A stretch of DNA of 64,000 nucleotides from Pseudofrankia coriaricola. Lineage in GTDB: Bacteria > Actinomycetota > Actinomycetes > Frankiales > Frankiaceae. Location of the stretch: NCBI RefSeq assembly GCF_001854805.1, contig NZ_MBLO01000036.1:192534-256533 (forward strand). The letters are read 5' to 3'. Below, in pieces: positions 26,148-34,366 of this stretch. The notes beneath the pieces are model-generated. The model did not search any database. It was not told where the DNA came from and saw only the letters and a list, made by a program, of their open reading frames with translations. Positions within the stretch are counted from its first letter, which is position 1; every line of letters starts with the position of its first letter. The position numbers and the translations under genes are program-made.

Positions 26148-27020
26148 CTACGTGGTCAGCGCCGGCATTCTGCTCGCTGCGTACCGGCGTGCGAGCGCCG
26201 CTCGCCATCTCATCGCCTGGTCACTCGACTCGACTGCCCGGTAAGTCCATAGCCCGGCAACCTGGCTGGCGAACGCGGTCAGCGCTTCCGGGGTGACCGT
26301 CCAGCAGGCGAGCCCGGCTGCCCACTGTTCGGCCTCGGTCGGGCTGTGGCCCGCGCCGATGAGCCGGATCGCCATGAACGCGGCGTCGACCCAGGGGGCG
26401 CCCTGCGCGGGCCAGCCCCAGTCGACCACCCAGACCCGGTCGTCGGCGACGAGGAACTGGTGGGCGTGCAGATCGGTATGCAAGAGCCGGTCGCCGGCGA
26501 CCGCGTCGCTCACACCGACGGCCAACGTGGCGGCCGTCGCGATGTCGAACCCAGGGACTGCGTCGGCTGGCAGGGCACGCAGGTCATCCCACCAAGCGGA
26601 GCGTCGCCATCGGTCGGACAACGGGCGTAGCCCGTCACCGGATCGCCGGCCAAGTTCGTCGAGCACCTCACCGATACGCGGTAGGTCCGCGGAGCCGGGG
26701 GTGAGATCCGCCGGACGGCCGTCCGCATGGTCGAACGCGACGAGCAGCCAGCCCGCCGTGTCGACGGCGAACAACGGCGTCGGGGCGACCCCGGCGGCCA
26801 AGTGCCCTGATTCGTGCTCGTTTGACAGCCATCGCGCCCGTCGGCCGTCGCCCTCGACCGCTTTGACGAACAGCCGGCGGCCGGCTGTTTCCGCAACCAC
26901 GGCGAGGTCGCAGCCGTTGCCCACGTCCACCGGTTTGGTGGACGTGACCGGCCCTGTCTGCGCCTCGACCGCCTCGCGGACCTGCGGAGGCAGGTCATCC
27001 CATCGCATGGGAGGTCGCAT
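26148..27020 (-). CDS. Phosphotransferase-family (APH-fold) protein
   Basis: 290 aa from ATG at 27020, two bases after the stop of the upstream gene; an ATG at 27008 is possible. Kinase-like fold: RRLFVKAV (Lys), HESGHLAAGVAPTPLFAVD, catalytic loop LLHTDLHAHQFLVADD and metal motif VWVVDWGWPAQG (expected HxDxxxxN and D). The catalytic loop keeps His/Asp but has Gln where Asn is normal, seen in some phosphotransferases. A small-molecule kinase is likely; antibiotic resistance is not implied. Last gene of a minus-strand operon interrupted upstream by an IS. Confidence 0.8.
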   Translation of the reverse strand: MRPPMRWDDLPPQVREAVEAQTGPVTSTKPVDVGNGCDLAVVAETAGRRLFVKAVEGDGRRARWLSNEHESGHLAAGVAPTPLFAVDTAGWLLVAFDHADGRPADLTPGSADLPRIGEVLDELGRRSGDGLRPLSDRWRRSAWWDDLRALPADAVPGFDIATAATLAVGVSDAVAGDRLLHTDLHAHQFLVADDRVWVVDWGWPAQGAPWVDAAFMAIRLIGAGHSPTEAEQWAAGLACWTVTPEALTAFASQVAGLWTYRAVESSDQAMRWRAALARRYAASRMPALTT

Positions 27021-27508
27021 TCCTAGTCGTCGTCCTGGTCGGTCCGGGTATCTCGATTCTCGTTGCCGTCCGAGCCGGAGGCACCGCAGTCGTCCGGGTC
27101 GCACCTGCGCTTCGCGGTTGTCGTCCACAGGTCAGGGTCGACGACGAAACCGGATGCCTTCATCGCGGCGATCGTAGCGACCTGGCCACCGGCCGGGCCT
27201 TCATCGACGGACGGGTCGACAGGCACGTGATGAATGAACCGGCCACATACGCGGGCGCAGAATGCGGCGTAGTCGCGGGTGAAGAGGATGAACGCGTGCC
27301 AGCCGACGTCCACCAGCGGCGACGGCACGAGCCCCTGGGGGCCGCGGTCCGCGCACGTGCCGAGGAACGCCAAAGCTTGGTCGACGATCCGGTCAGCCAG
27401 CTCGGCGTGATCCGGATGGTCGGCGGCGACCCGGGCCGCGACCCGGGCGAACTGAGTTTCCCCCTCTGAGCGTGGAGAACATCGCGAACAGAGGGTGAGG
27501 CGATTGTC

Positions 27509-27805
27509 ATGGAATCGCGTCGTAGGTTCGATCAGGAGTTCAAGGAAGGCGCTGTCCGTATCGTTCTCGAGACGGAGAAGCCGGTCGCGGCTGTGGCCCG
27601 TGACCTGGGGGTTCACGAGACAACGCTGGGAAACTGGGTGAACGCGGCGCGTCGTAGGGAAAAGAAGGGCGAACTGTCCGAGGGCGAGCGGGCGGAGTTG
27701 GAGCGGCTGCGGGCGGAGAACGCGAGGCTCGCGATGGAGCGTGATGTCCTCAAGCGATCCGTGGCCCTCTGGGTGAACGAGGCGATGGGCCGGACGGGCC
27801 GGTAG
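27509..27805 (+). CDS. IS3-family transposase OrfA (HTH protein)
   Basis: 98 aa. N-terminal HTH typical of IS3 OrfA: RRFDQEFKEGAVRIVLETEK, VAAVARDLGVHETTLGNWV, then a leucine-zipper-like stretch (ELERLRAENARLAMERDVLKRS) for dimerisation. It overlaps the OrfB frame by about 60 bp, so a programmed -1 shift would make the fused OrfAB transposase. Confidence 0.9.
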   Translation: MESRRRFDQEFKEGAVRIVLETEKPVAAVARDLGVHETTLGNWVNAARRREKKGELSEGERAELERLRAENARLAMERDVLKRSVALWVNEAMGRTGR

Positions 27806-29136
27806 AGCTGGCCGGGTTCATCGTTTCCCAGAGGGCCGAGCACCAGGTTCCGTACCGGCTGTCGTGCCGGCTGCTGAACGTGTCGGAGTCCTGGTTCTAC
27901 AAGTGGCGCCACGGCGACGAGTCGGCGCGCCGGGCGCGGCGTCGGGCACTCGCAGCGGCCGTGCGCTGGCTGTTCCACCTGCACCGCGGCCTCTACGGCT
28001 CCCCGCGGATCACCGCGGAGCTACGTGCCCGGGGCTGGTCGGTGTCGAAGAACACCGTCGCGGCGCTGATGGCCGAACTCGGCCTGGCGGCGCGGCGCCG
28101 ACGGCGTCGCCGGGGCCTGACCAAAGCCGACCGCAACGCCGCGAAACCACCAGACCTGGTCCGCCGCCGGTTCTGCCCGCCCGAGGCCCCTGACCGGGTC
28201 TGGGTCGGAGACCTGACTGAGATCCCGAACAGCGAGGGCAGGCTCTACCTCGCCTCGGTCCTGGACCTGCACAGCCGGCGCATCGTCGGGTTCGCCCTTG
28301 GCCCTCGGCACAACCCGGCGCTGGCCACCGCCGCGCTACGGGCCGCGATCGCCGCCCGCGGCGGCCACGTCGACGGCGTCGTCCTGCACACCGACCAGGG
28401 CGGTGAATACACCGCCACCGACTTCGCCGACACCTGCCAAAAATCAGGCGTCACCCAGTCCATGGGACGCACCGGCTCGGCACTGGACAACGCCGTCATC
28501 GAGTCGTGGCACTCCACTCTCGAATTCGAGCTCCTCGCCCGGGCGCAGTTCACCACCCGCGCGCAGGCGAAAACCGCCGTCGCCGACTACATCGACTGGT
28601 ACAACACCAAACGCCGCCACTCAACCTGCGGCGGGCTTTCCCCGGCCGCCTACGAACACCAGACCCGACCCGGCCAGAACCACCCCGGCGGCCATCCGGA
28701 AAAAGACAAGAACATGGAGGCGGCTGGCGCCGCCACTCATCCCCAGACCCAGGTGCCGGTTCGGGAGCGCCGCGCACCATACGAGGCCGCCCCTCCAGGG
28801 TCAAGGACCGCTCCGCGGCCGCCTGACGGCGGTGGCCCTACGGGCCATCCTGGACCCCGGAGCCTCTACGGCCTCGCGGCCAGCACAAACAGGGCCAGGT
28901 TAGGAACCTGGCCCATCAGACGCGCGACGCCGGGTACACCCACCTACAGACACCAGGCCAAGACCCGGCCCTACCCCAGCCGATCATCTCCACGGTTCGA
29001 GGGGAAGCTCGGAACAGCGCCGGGTCGACAAGTTCATGGCCGTGATGCTGCTCGGCTGTGGGCTGTGTTGTCGGGGCAGGTGGGGCGAGGGTGGTCATGG
29101 TGCCTCCTGGTGGTGTCGCGCCCGCCCGGGGGGTGA
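27781..29136 (+). CDS. IS3-family transposase OrfB (DDE integrase), no stop inside the IS
   Basis: The frame lies -1 to orfA and is open from 27745; recognisable protein starts at about 27805 (ELAGFIVSQRAEHQVPYRL). A free start would be GTG at 27880, but the conserved upstream part argues for frameshift expression. The DDE triad is present: Asp in WVGDLTEIP, Asp in LHTDQGGEYT and Glu in LDNAVIESWHSTLEFE. The normal ending (DWYNTKRRHSTCGGLSPAAYE) is followed by about 150 further codons through the right IR into flanking DNA, stopping at 29136, so the original stop appears lost. Probably still catalytic. Confidence 0.82.
   Translation, partial: GDGPDGPVELAGFIVSQRAEHQVPYRLSCRLLNVSESWFYKWRHGDESARRARRRALAAAVRWLFHLHRGLYGSPRITAELRARGWSVSKNTVAALMAELGLAARRRRRRRGLTKADRNAAKPPDLVRRRFCPPEAPDRVWVGDLTEIPNSEGRLYLASVLDLHSRRIVGFALGPRHNPALATAALRAAIAARGGHVDGVVLHTDQGGEYTATDFADTCQKSGVTQSMGRTGSALDNAVIESWHSTLEFELLARAQFTTRAQAKTAVADYIDWYNTKRRHSTCGGLSPAAYEHQTRPGQNHPGGHPEKDKNMEAAGAATHPQTQVPVRERRAPYEAAPPGSRTAPRPPDGGGPTGHPGPRSLYGLAASTNRARLGTWPIRRATPGTPTYRHQAKTRPYPSRSSPRFEGKLGTAPGRQVHGRDAARLWAVLSGQVGRGWSWCLLVVSRPPGG
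28892..28914. terminator. Hairpin near the IS right end
   Basis: Arms GGGCCAGGTT and AACCTGGCCC form a perfect 10-bp stem with loop AGG. It may end transposase transcripts. Confidence 0.45.
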
Positions 29137-29493
29137 TGGCACCCGGGCGGGCCCGAGCCGGTGGGGGGAGGGGGCTCGTTCGACGGGTCGGGTCTGAGCC
29201 GGGCGGAGCCGCAGCAGTTGGAACGGCCCGACTTCCCAGGCGGGGAGCATCTTCAGGCCCTCCGCGTACGTCTCCGCTCCTGTGCGTGAGTAGAACGGTG
29301 CGAGGGTGCAGAGGACTCGACCGTGGTTGTCGAAGATCGTCAGTCCCCAGAGGTTGACGATCAGCGGCTCGTCGTCCGGGTGGCCGGGGAGATCGGGATC
29401 TCCCCGGCCGTCAGCACCACCCGCGGCCGGAGCGCCGGCCGGGAGGGTGGTCCGGTGCCGTGATGGCTCGGCCAGTTCGGATATTTGGTCCAT
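29095..29493 (-). CDS. Hypothetical protein, first gene of the IS-split operon
   Basis: 132 aa. ATG at 29493 has GGGAGG 6 nt upstream; a longer frame to 29547 has no ribosome site. A central segment looks genuinely folded (DEPLIVNLWGLTIFDNHGRV, LCTLAPFYSRTGAETYAEGL, WEVGPFQLLRLRP), flanked by Pro/Arg-rich tails. I do not recognise the family. The stop overlaps the next start by ATGA, so it is coupled to the split gene. It is divergent from an XRE regulator, which may control it. Confidence 0.6.
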   Translation of the reverse strand: MDQISELAEPSRHRTTLPAGAPAAGGADGRGDPDLPGHPDDEPLIVNLWGLTIFDNHGRVLCTLAPFYSRTGAETYAEGLKMLPAWEVGPFQLLRLRPAQTRPVERAPSPHRLGPARVPSPPGRARHHQEAP

Positions 29494-29588
29494 CGGCGCC
29501 TCCCGAACTGTCCGTGCCGTTGCCGGCGCCGTTGCCGGCACGACCACTGTCAGGCAGTGTTCGAATAGTCGCTAGACGTGTAACCGTG

Positions 29589-29625
29589 CTGTGCTGTGAT
29601 GTGCGGTGTCAGCACAGTCCGCACA
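29589..29625. promoter_or_regulatory. Nested palindromes in divergent promoter region
   Basis: CTGTGCTG (29589-29596) pairs with CAGCACAG (29610-29617), and TGTGCGG (29600-29606) pairs with CCGCACA (29619-29625). They lie just before the XRE start and are good candidates for autoregulation. Confidence 0.4.
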
Positions 29626-29643
29626 GGCAAGGCGGGGGTTCGC

Positions 29644-30879
29644 ATGGGGCAGGATGGTCGTGCGGAACTGGCCGCCCGGATCCGCGAACTACGCGGCGAC
29701 AAGAGCCAGGCCGCGCTGGCGGCGGCGATTCTGCACGATCGGACAGCGATCTCCCGGGCCGAGACGGACACCGAGGTGCCATCGCCGGCGCTCTGCGAAA
29801 AGCTCGACGCGTACTACCGAACCGGTGGCGAACTAGGCCGCCGCAGGCAGACATTGGTAGGCGGGCAGCTAACGGAGGTGAGTCCGACGGACCGTCGAGA
29901 CCTTCTTGCGGGACTGGTTGCCAGCGCCGGCGAGCTAACCGTCCGGATCCGGACCGGCCGGACGACCCCGGGCCGCAGTGACCTGCTCCTCCTCCAGCAC
30001 ACCATCCGCACCGTGACTGACACGTACGGAGCCACTCCGCACTCAGCGCTGACCCCCGTCGTCGGACGGCATTGGCGCCTCGCCGAGGGGATCGTCGCGG
30101 ACGCCTGGAAGTCGGACCGCCTCCGCCCCGCGTTCCGCGTCGCGGCCGGCCAGCTCGCCTACCTGCTCTGCCGGCTGTTCTTCAACACGGGCGACACAGC
30201 CGGATCGGCCACCTTCCTTGAGCTCGCCGAGGAACACGCCGTTGGTACTGGCGATCCGGCACTCTCCTCCGCCGTCACAGGCATGTGGAGCACCCTCCAC
30301 TTCTATGCCGGGGACTATCGGGAGGCCGCCGCGGTCGCTGTCGACGGCCGCCGTTGGGGGTATTCCTACGACACGGCGGTCCTCGCCGCCTATGAAGCGC
30401 GCGCGCTCGGCGCCCTCGGAGACGACACCGGGGCGATGCGCGCCCTGGAACTGATGGAGCGGTCGCCGATTCCCAGCGCACCCGAGCCGTCGTGCGAGCC
30501 CTACGGCACTGCTTGGGGGATGCTCATCGCCGGCGGCACCCTCGCCCGACTCGGCCGGCATGAGGAGGCTTTGCCGATCACAGCCGGGTCCGTCGCCGCA
30601 TACGACACCAGGTCCGACGCTCCCTATGAAATGCACGCCAACGCGCTGCTTGCCCACTCCCGCGCACTGCTCGGAGCCGACATCGCCGCGGCGGCCGACA
30701 CAGTCTCCCGGGCACTCGACATGGTCGCCGATCGCCCGACGTACAGCGTGTGGGCCCGGGCCGGCGAGCTAGCCAGCGTCATGGCGCCGCACCGGTCGGT
30801 CCAGGCCGTCGCCGAGCTGCGCGGCCGGCTTCGCGAGGCGCCAGCGATGCTCGCCCTCACCGCCGGCCAGATGTCATGA
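29644..30879 (+). CDS. XRE-type regulator with TPR-like C-terminal domain
   Basis: 411 aa. ATG at 29644 (G-rich site upstream) begins an N-terminal HTH: RAELAARIRELRGDKSQAAL, AAAILHDRTAISRAETDTE, CEKLDAYYRTGG. Residues 80-411 are helical repeats (FELAEEHAVGTGDPALSSAV-like, RALELMERSP, HEEALPITAGSVAAYD), as in the large family of actinobacterial HTH proteins with TPR-like bodies, often linked to small peptides or kinases nearby. It overlaps the acetyltransferase gene (ATGA), so both are co-translated, and is divergent from the IS-split operon. Confidence 0.85.
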   Translation: MGQDGRAELAARIRELRGDKSQAALAAAILHDRTAISRAETDTEVPSPALCEKLDAYYRTGGELGRRRQTLVGGQLTEVSPTDRRDLLAGLVASAGELTVRIRTGRTTPGRSDLLLLQHTIRTVTDTYGATPHSALTPVVGRHWRLAEGIVADAWKSDRLRPAFRVAAGQLAYLLCRLFFNTGDTAGSATFLELAEEHAVGTGDPALSSAVTGMWSTLHFYAGDYREAAAVAVDGRRWGYSYDTAVLAAYEARALGALGDDTGAMRALELMERSPIPSAPEPSCEPYGTAWGMLIAGGTLARLGRHEEALPITAGSVAAYDTRSDAPYEMHANALLAHSRALLGADIAAAADTVSRALDMVADRPTYSVWARAGELASVMAPHRSVQAVAELRGRLREAPAMLALTAGQMS

Positions 30880-31424
30880 CTGCCCCTGCATCGACGGCGA
30901 GCGCATCCTTCACGGTCCCCACCGTCACCACCGACCGGCTACTCCTTCGCGCCTGGCACCCGGACGACATCGCCCCCTACTCGGCGATGAACGCCGACGA
31001 GGAAACGATGCGCCACAACGGCGGCACCTTCGACACCGCCGGAACCTGGCGCCTGGTCAGCCATTTGATCGGCATGTGGGCATTGCGCGGTTACGGGATG
31101 TGGGCCGTCGAGCTTCGGGCGACCGGCGAGTTCATCGGCCGCGCTGGACTGTATGCCGCCTTCGAATGGCCCGCGGTCGAGGCCGCCTGGTCAATCCGCC
31201 GGGACCTGTGGGGCCAGGGCCTGGCGACCGAAGCCGCCGCCGCGGCCATCGCCTGGGGCTGGTCGACCCTGCCAGACGACCACTTCATCTCGATCATCGA
31301 CCCCGCCAACATCGCCTCTCAGCGGGTCGCGGAGAAGGTCGGCTTCACGGTCACTGGGCACGGCAGCGTCGGGCCGTGGAAGGACCAGATTCTCTACCGG
31401 CTGGACCGGTCGCCGCCCGGCTGA
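30876..31424 (+). CDS. GNAT-family N-acetyltransferase
   Basis: 182 aa; ATG overlaps the regulator stop. GNAT pattern of the RimJ/RimL type: TDRLLLRAWHPDDIAPYSAM, GYGMWAVELRATGEFIGRAG, acetyl-CoA loop YDLWGQGLATEAA-like RDLWGQGLATEAAAAAI, and SIIDPANIASQRVAEKVGF. It acetylates an amino group on a protein or small molecule. The pairing with an XRE regulator is common in actinobacterial accessory DNA. Confidence 0.9.
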   Translation: MTAPASTASASFTVPTVTTDRLLLRAWHPDDIAPYSAMNADEETMRHNGGTFDTAGTWRLVSHLIGMWALRGYGMWAVELRATGEFIGRAGLYAAFEWPAVEAAWSIRRDLWGQGLATEAAAAAIAWGWSTLPDDHFISIIDPANIASQRVAEKVGFTVTGHGSVGPWKDQILYRLDRSPPG

Positions 31425-31664
31425 ACTCGCAGTCCCGGGCGCCTGGTCGCAGGCTCGGCGACCTACATGAACGCGACCGGCCCGCCCCGACGCGCGGGAC
31501 GGACCGGCGGGCGGGTGCCGCTAAAGGCGGACGCCCTTGGCGATTAGGAGGGCGGAGCAGGTGGCGGCCACCCACCTTGCCGCCTCCACCCGCCCACCCA
31601 GATCACTGTCGGTGAAGAAATCATGGGTTAGCGTGTCCCCGATCGATCACAGGGGGACACGGGG

Positions 31665-32252
31665 ATGACGCACTACGGCACCCACGACCAAGGTCACGGC
31701 TACCAAGGTCCGGGCTACACACAGCCCTACCAACAGACCGGCGGCTACCCACCCGCCTACGGCAACCAGCCACCATCCGGCCCGCCGCCCCGCCCATCAT
31801 GGAAGCGACGCTGGCCCCTATGGGCCGCCCTCGGAGTCGTCGCCCTGCTGTTCGTGTCCTGTGTCGCCGCCATCGCCAGCTCGGGTGATGGCAAGTCGTC
31901 CGCCAGTGCAACACCGACACCGACACCGACAGCCACACTGACGACGACGCCAGCACCGGCTACTTCGGCGGTCACTGTCGCCTCGACGCAGCCAGTCGCC
32001 CAGCCGACCGCGAATGCCACACCCGAACTCGTCGCCGTTCCGAACGTCGTCGGAAGCGATCTCCAGTCCGCGCAGGAAACCCTGTTCCCACCGCTGCGGT
32101 CCACATCAATCGACGCGACCGGGCAGGGCCGGATGCAGCTGTGGGACCGGAACTGGGTCGTCGTCCGCCAAGACCCGCCAGCAGGCACGCAGGTCGAGGC
32201 GCTGACCGACATCAAGCTGTATGTGATCAAGCCAGGTGAGACTGCCCGCTGA
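31665..32252 (+). CDS. Membrane-anchored PASTA-domain protein
   Basis: 195 aa; ATG behind GGGGACACGGGG. Pro/Gly/Tyr/Gln-rich head (YGTHDQGHGYQGPGYTQPYQ), one membrane helix (PLWAALGVVALLFVSCVAAIA), a Thr/Pro/Ala linker, and one C-terminal PASTA domain (VPNVVGSDLQSAQETL, VVVRQDPPAGTQV). PASTA domains bind cell-wall fragments or beta-lactams. No kinase domain, so it is an accessory sensor or wall protein. Stands alone; the next frame overlaps its end slightly. Confidence 0.8.
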   Translation: MTHYGTHDQGHGYQGPGYTQPYQQTGGYPPAYGNQPPSGPPPRPSWKRRWPLWAALGVVALLFVSCVAAIASSGDGKSSASATPTPTPTATLTTTPAPATSAVTVASTQPVAQPTANATPELVAVPNVVGSDLQSAQETLFPPLRSTSIDATGQGRMQLWDRNWVVVRQDPPAGTQVEALTDIKLYVIKPGETAR

Positions 32253-32328
32253 CGCAAGACCAGGCTGGCAGGTCAACCAATCGCCGGAGGGACATCACGC
32301 CGCGGGTAGGGACGTCGAGGGGGCTTGC

Positions 32329-32643
32329 ATGCCGGGTCGGTTCCGCCGCCCACGTCCCGAGACCGACGAGGAGAGGGACGCCCGCCTCGCAGGCACGATC
32401 GTCAACGGCCACTGGGAGGCCGTGCAGATTCTCGAACCGATCGAGCTGGAAGATCTCGAACCAGCCGAGAAGATCGCCTACGCGCAGACACTCGCGATCC
32501 TGGCGTTGACACATCGGCTGGACAGGCTCGGCAAGGCGGCCAACAGCGACAAGACGGCCAGCAGCATGGACCCGTTGGTCGCGAGACTCGCGGATGCGAT
32601 CGAGCGGATAGCGAACTTCGGCGTCCCGCCACCGCCCGGCTGA
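32329..32643 (+). CDS. Small hypothetical protein
   Basis: 104 aa from ATG at 32329 with GAGGGGG 6 nt upstream. Acidic/basic soluble helical protein: RFRRPRPETDEERDARLAGT, WEAVQILEPIELEDLEPAEK, LAILALTHRLDRLGKA. I do not recognise it. Codon use is like its neighbours, so it is probably real. Confidence 0.55.
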   Translation: MPGRFRRPRPETDEERDARLAGTIVNGHWEAVQILEPIELEDLEPAEKIAYAQTLAILALTHRLDRLGKAANSDKTASSMDPLVARLADAIERIANFGVPPPPG

Positions 32644-32657
32644 CAGCCCCTTGAGGC

Positions 32658-32900
32658 TCAGGCTGCGTGGTGGACGACGTTGGGCGAGGACCGACGGAAG
32701 CGGGTACGGCGGACCGACTCGGTACGGCGCATCCGGTAGGCACGGACCGCCTTCTCGCTGACCCCGTCGCCGAGGCGGGACAACTCGCCACTGGACGGCG
32801 ACAGGTAGCGGCGGACCGTCCGCGACTAGGTGCCGAGGCGCTTCGCCGCTTCCTCGACGGTCAGTTCGGGGGTCGAGGAGGTCCCGTGTCGCCATTGGCG
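32658..32900 (-). pseudogene. Broken helix-turn-helix (excisionase-like) gene
   Basis: The minus frame reads STPELTVEEAAKRLGT, then TAG at 32826-32828, then SRTVRRYL, GELSRLGDG, VSEKAVRAYRMRRT to TGA at 32658. Ignoring the stop, this is a typical MerR/excisionase-type HTH (TVEEAAKRLGTS-RTVRRYL). There is also no start codon upstream before a second in-frame stop at 32901. A nonsense mutation and loss of the 5' end make it inactive. Confidence 0.6.
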
Positions 32901-33035
32901 CTATTGATGATCTAGTCGCCGTGGCGTCGGCCATCCGCTGGTGTCCAGGAGCGGACAAGTGATTCGGCGCGTTGCCGGAACACTGCAGCCACCAGCCCAA
33001 CGGTGGGACGGCAAGTAGCGAGGAGATCACGGCAA

Positions 33036-33608
33036 ATGTCCACAGTATTGCGTCGGCGGGCGTGCGGCGAGGACCAGGCCAGGAGCGCGGGCGCTCAGCG
33101 TGGTCGCCGCCGGCGTCGGGGGCTTCTCGCATCCGTCCTGGCCATCAGCATGGCCGCCGTTGTTCTCGGCGTCGCCTCTCCCGCTCGGGCCGCGTCGCCC
33201 TACTACCAGTTCAAGTCCGTGAGGTCCGGGCTCACTCTGGACGTCAACGGGGGGTCGACGGCGCCCGGCGCCCAGGTCATCCAGTGGTCCAGCAACGGCG
33301 GCGACAACCAGCGCTGGGCGCTGTTCTTGACCGGCAACCAAGGCCAGGTCGTCAACAAGAAGAGCGGGCTTTGCCTCAACTTCGACGGAGTAGTCGGCCA
33401 CACCCTGACGCAGGAGCCGTGTGACGGCCGGTTCACCGAGCTGTGGCAGTTCCAGGTCGCGGCGGACGGGACCTTCCAGCTGCGCAACTATTGGAGCGGG
33501 CTCTACGCCGACGTCTACGGCGACAGCCTGTGGCCGGGCGCGCCGATTGACGGGTGGTACGGCAACGGCGCGCTTAACCAGCAGTTCGTGTCGGTCTTCT
33601 TGGGGTAG
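33036..33608 (+). CDS. Secreted ricin-type beta-trefoil lectin protein
   Basis: 190 aa; ATG at 33036 with AGGAG upstream. A basic head (RRGRRRRRGLLA) and hydrophobic core (SVLAISMAAVVLGV) end in ASPARA, a signal cleavage site, at about residue 53. The mature 137 residues are one ricin B-type lectin domain with QxW repeats (GGDNQRWALF, ELWQFQVAADG, LNQQFVS) and YYQFKSVRSGLTLDV. It would bind carbohydrate outside the cell. No enzyme domain is attached. Confidence 0.88.
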   Translation: MSTVLRRRACGEDQARSAGAQRGRRRRRGLLASVLAISMAAVVLGVASPARAASPYYQFKSVRSGLTLDVNGGSTAPGAQVIQWSSNGGDNQRWALFLTGNQGQVVNKKSGLCLNFDGVVGHTLTQEPCDGRFTELWQFQVAADGTFQLRNYWSGLYADVYGDSLWPGAPIDGWYGNGALNQQFVSVFLG

Positions 33609-33626
33609 CGACGCGACCCCCCAGGA

Positions 33627-33755
33627 CTACCGAGGGATCGGAACCGACTGCGTGGGCGTCCTCGAAGCACTTGGACGCACCGTGTACGACCCCTTCAGTC
33701 GGTGACTGGTGGAGCCGCACTTTGGGCAGCGAACCTGCCCGTCCTCGTCCAGCAC
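33627..33755 (-). CDS. Possible small zinc-knuckle peptide
   Basis: A 42-aa frame from GTG at 33755: VLDEDGQVRCPKCGSTSHRLKG then a basic tail. The CPKCGS motif resembles half of a zinc ribbon. The ribosome site is weak and the second cysteine pair is missing, so it may be a fragment or a chance frame. Confidence 0.25.
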   Translation of the reverse strand: MLDEDGQVRCPKCGSTSHRLKGSYTVRPSASRTPTQSVPIPR

Positions 33756-34366
33756 GCCCTTAATTCACGCCAACGCCCCCCAGTTGTCGTAGCGGAGGAC
33801 ACCCTAGACCGGTGCGCCAGAATTGCGGCGCTACCCCTTGTCGGAGATCGGCGCCGCTGCCAGGTTGGTCAGCAACGAGAAGTTGACCTGGCTCTCCAAT
33901 CCTGGCGGCTTCCCAGCCGACTACGAGGCCGGCTTCCCCACGCTCTGCGAACTTGCTGACAAGCGGCTCGCCGAGCATGGGTGGCGCCTCGAAGGTGACT
34001 GGAGCAGGACCCGGCGGGGTGTCAGCGGACGTTGTAGAGACCGCGACGGGGCCGACGGTCGGCTGAGCCGAAGACGACGAACGCCCCTCCCGGTCTCGGC
34101 TGGGAGGGGCGTTCGCGTTGCACACCTCGATGCCAGCGTAGATCGCGGACGTCTGGGGCGCCGGGCCTGGGGGATGCCCCCGAATCGGGGCTTGTCACTC
34201 ACTGTCGCCGTCGGTCGCGACGGTCCCGCGTGGCGCCGATCAGTCTTCGGACCGGGCTGGACCGTCTCTGGACCGTCGCGCACGCGAGACACCGCGAGAC
34301 GTGGCTAGATCATGCCGGGTGTAGCTAGCCTGGTCAGAGCCATGATCCGGAATTCGTGCTGGTCGA
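33756..34366. other. Low-coding stretch with possible gene remnant
   Basis: A plus frame near 33823-34010 reads RLVSNEKLTWLSNPGGFPAD and LCELADKRLAEHGWRLEGDW, which looks protein-like but has only a TTG start, no ribosome site and a random-looking C-terminus. Otherwise only the hairpin at 34078 stands out. This may be the edge of an accessory insert. Confidence 0.3.
34078..34115. terminator. Strong hairpin terminator
   Basis: Arms CGAACGCCCCTCCC and GGGAGGGGCGTTCG form a 14-bp perfect stem with a 10-nt loop, in the low-coding stretch. Confidence 0.6.

Larger units (their letters stand above)
27453..29011 (+). mobile_element. IS3-family insertion sequence
   Basis: 1559 bp with imperfect terminal inverted repeats (left TGAGTTTCCCCCTC then CGTGGAGA; right end complementary: TCTCCACG then GAGGGGAAGCTCG). 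It is flanked by a 4-bp direct repeat GAAC (27449-27452 and 29012-29015), the target duplication. It carries orfA and orfB in the IS3 overlap arrangement. The interrupted host gene is restored in frame when the IS is removed, which fixes the boundaries well. Confidence 0.85.
27023..29098 (-). pseudogene. Conserved actinobacterial protein gene split by an IS3-family insertion
   Basis: The 3' piece (27023-27452) encodes ARVAARVAADHPDHAELADR, ALAFLGTCADRGPQGLVPS, DVGWHAFILFTRDYAAFC and GRFIHHVPVD, resembling glycine-rich-domain-like proteins common in Streptomyces and Frankia. The 5' piece (29012-29098) encodes MTTLAPPAPTTQPTAEQ and HGHELVDPALF. Removing bases 27453-29011 and one copy of the 4-bp duplication rejoins them in frame as LVDPALF-ARVAARV. 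The start overlaps the stop of the gene at 29095 (ATGA). Two stable frames remain but neither should give a full protein. Confidence 0.8.

Noticed and set aside
27023-27616. Intact 197-residue gene on the minus strand
   Set aside because: Its first 50 codons are IS DNA; the true gene is split and its start lies at 29098.
34300-34366. tRNA or phage attachment site at the accessory-region edge
   Set aside because: No cloverleaf or direct repeat with the left side was found; GCTAG repeats here are too short.
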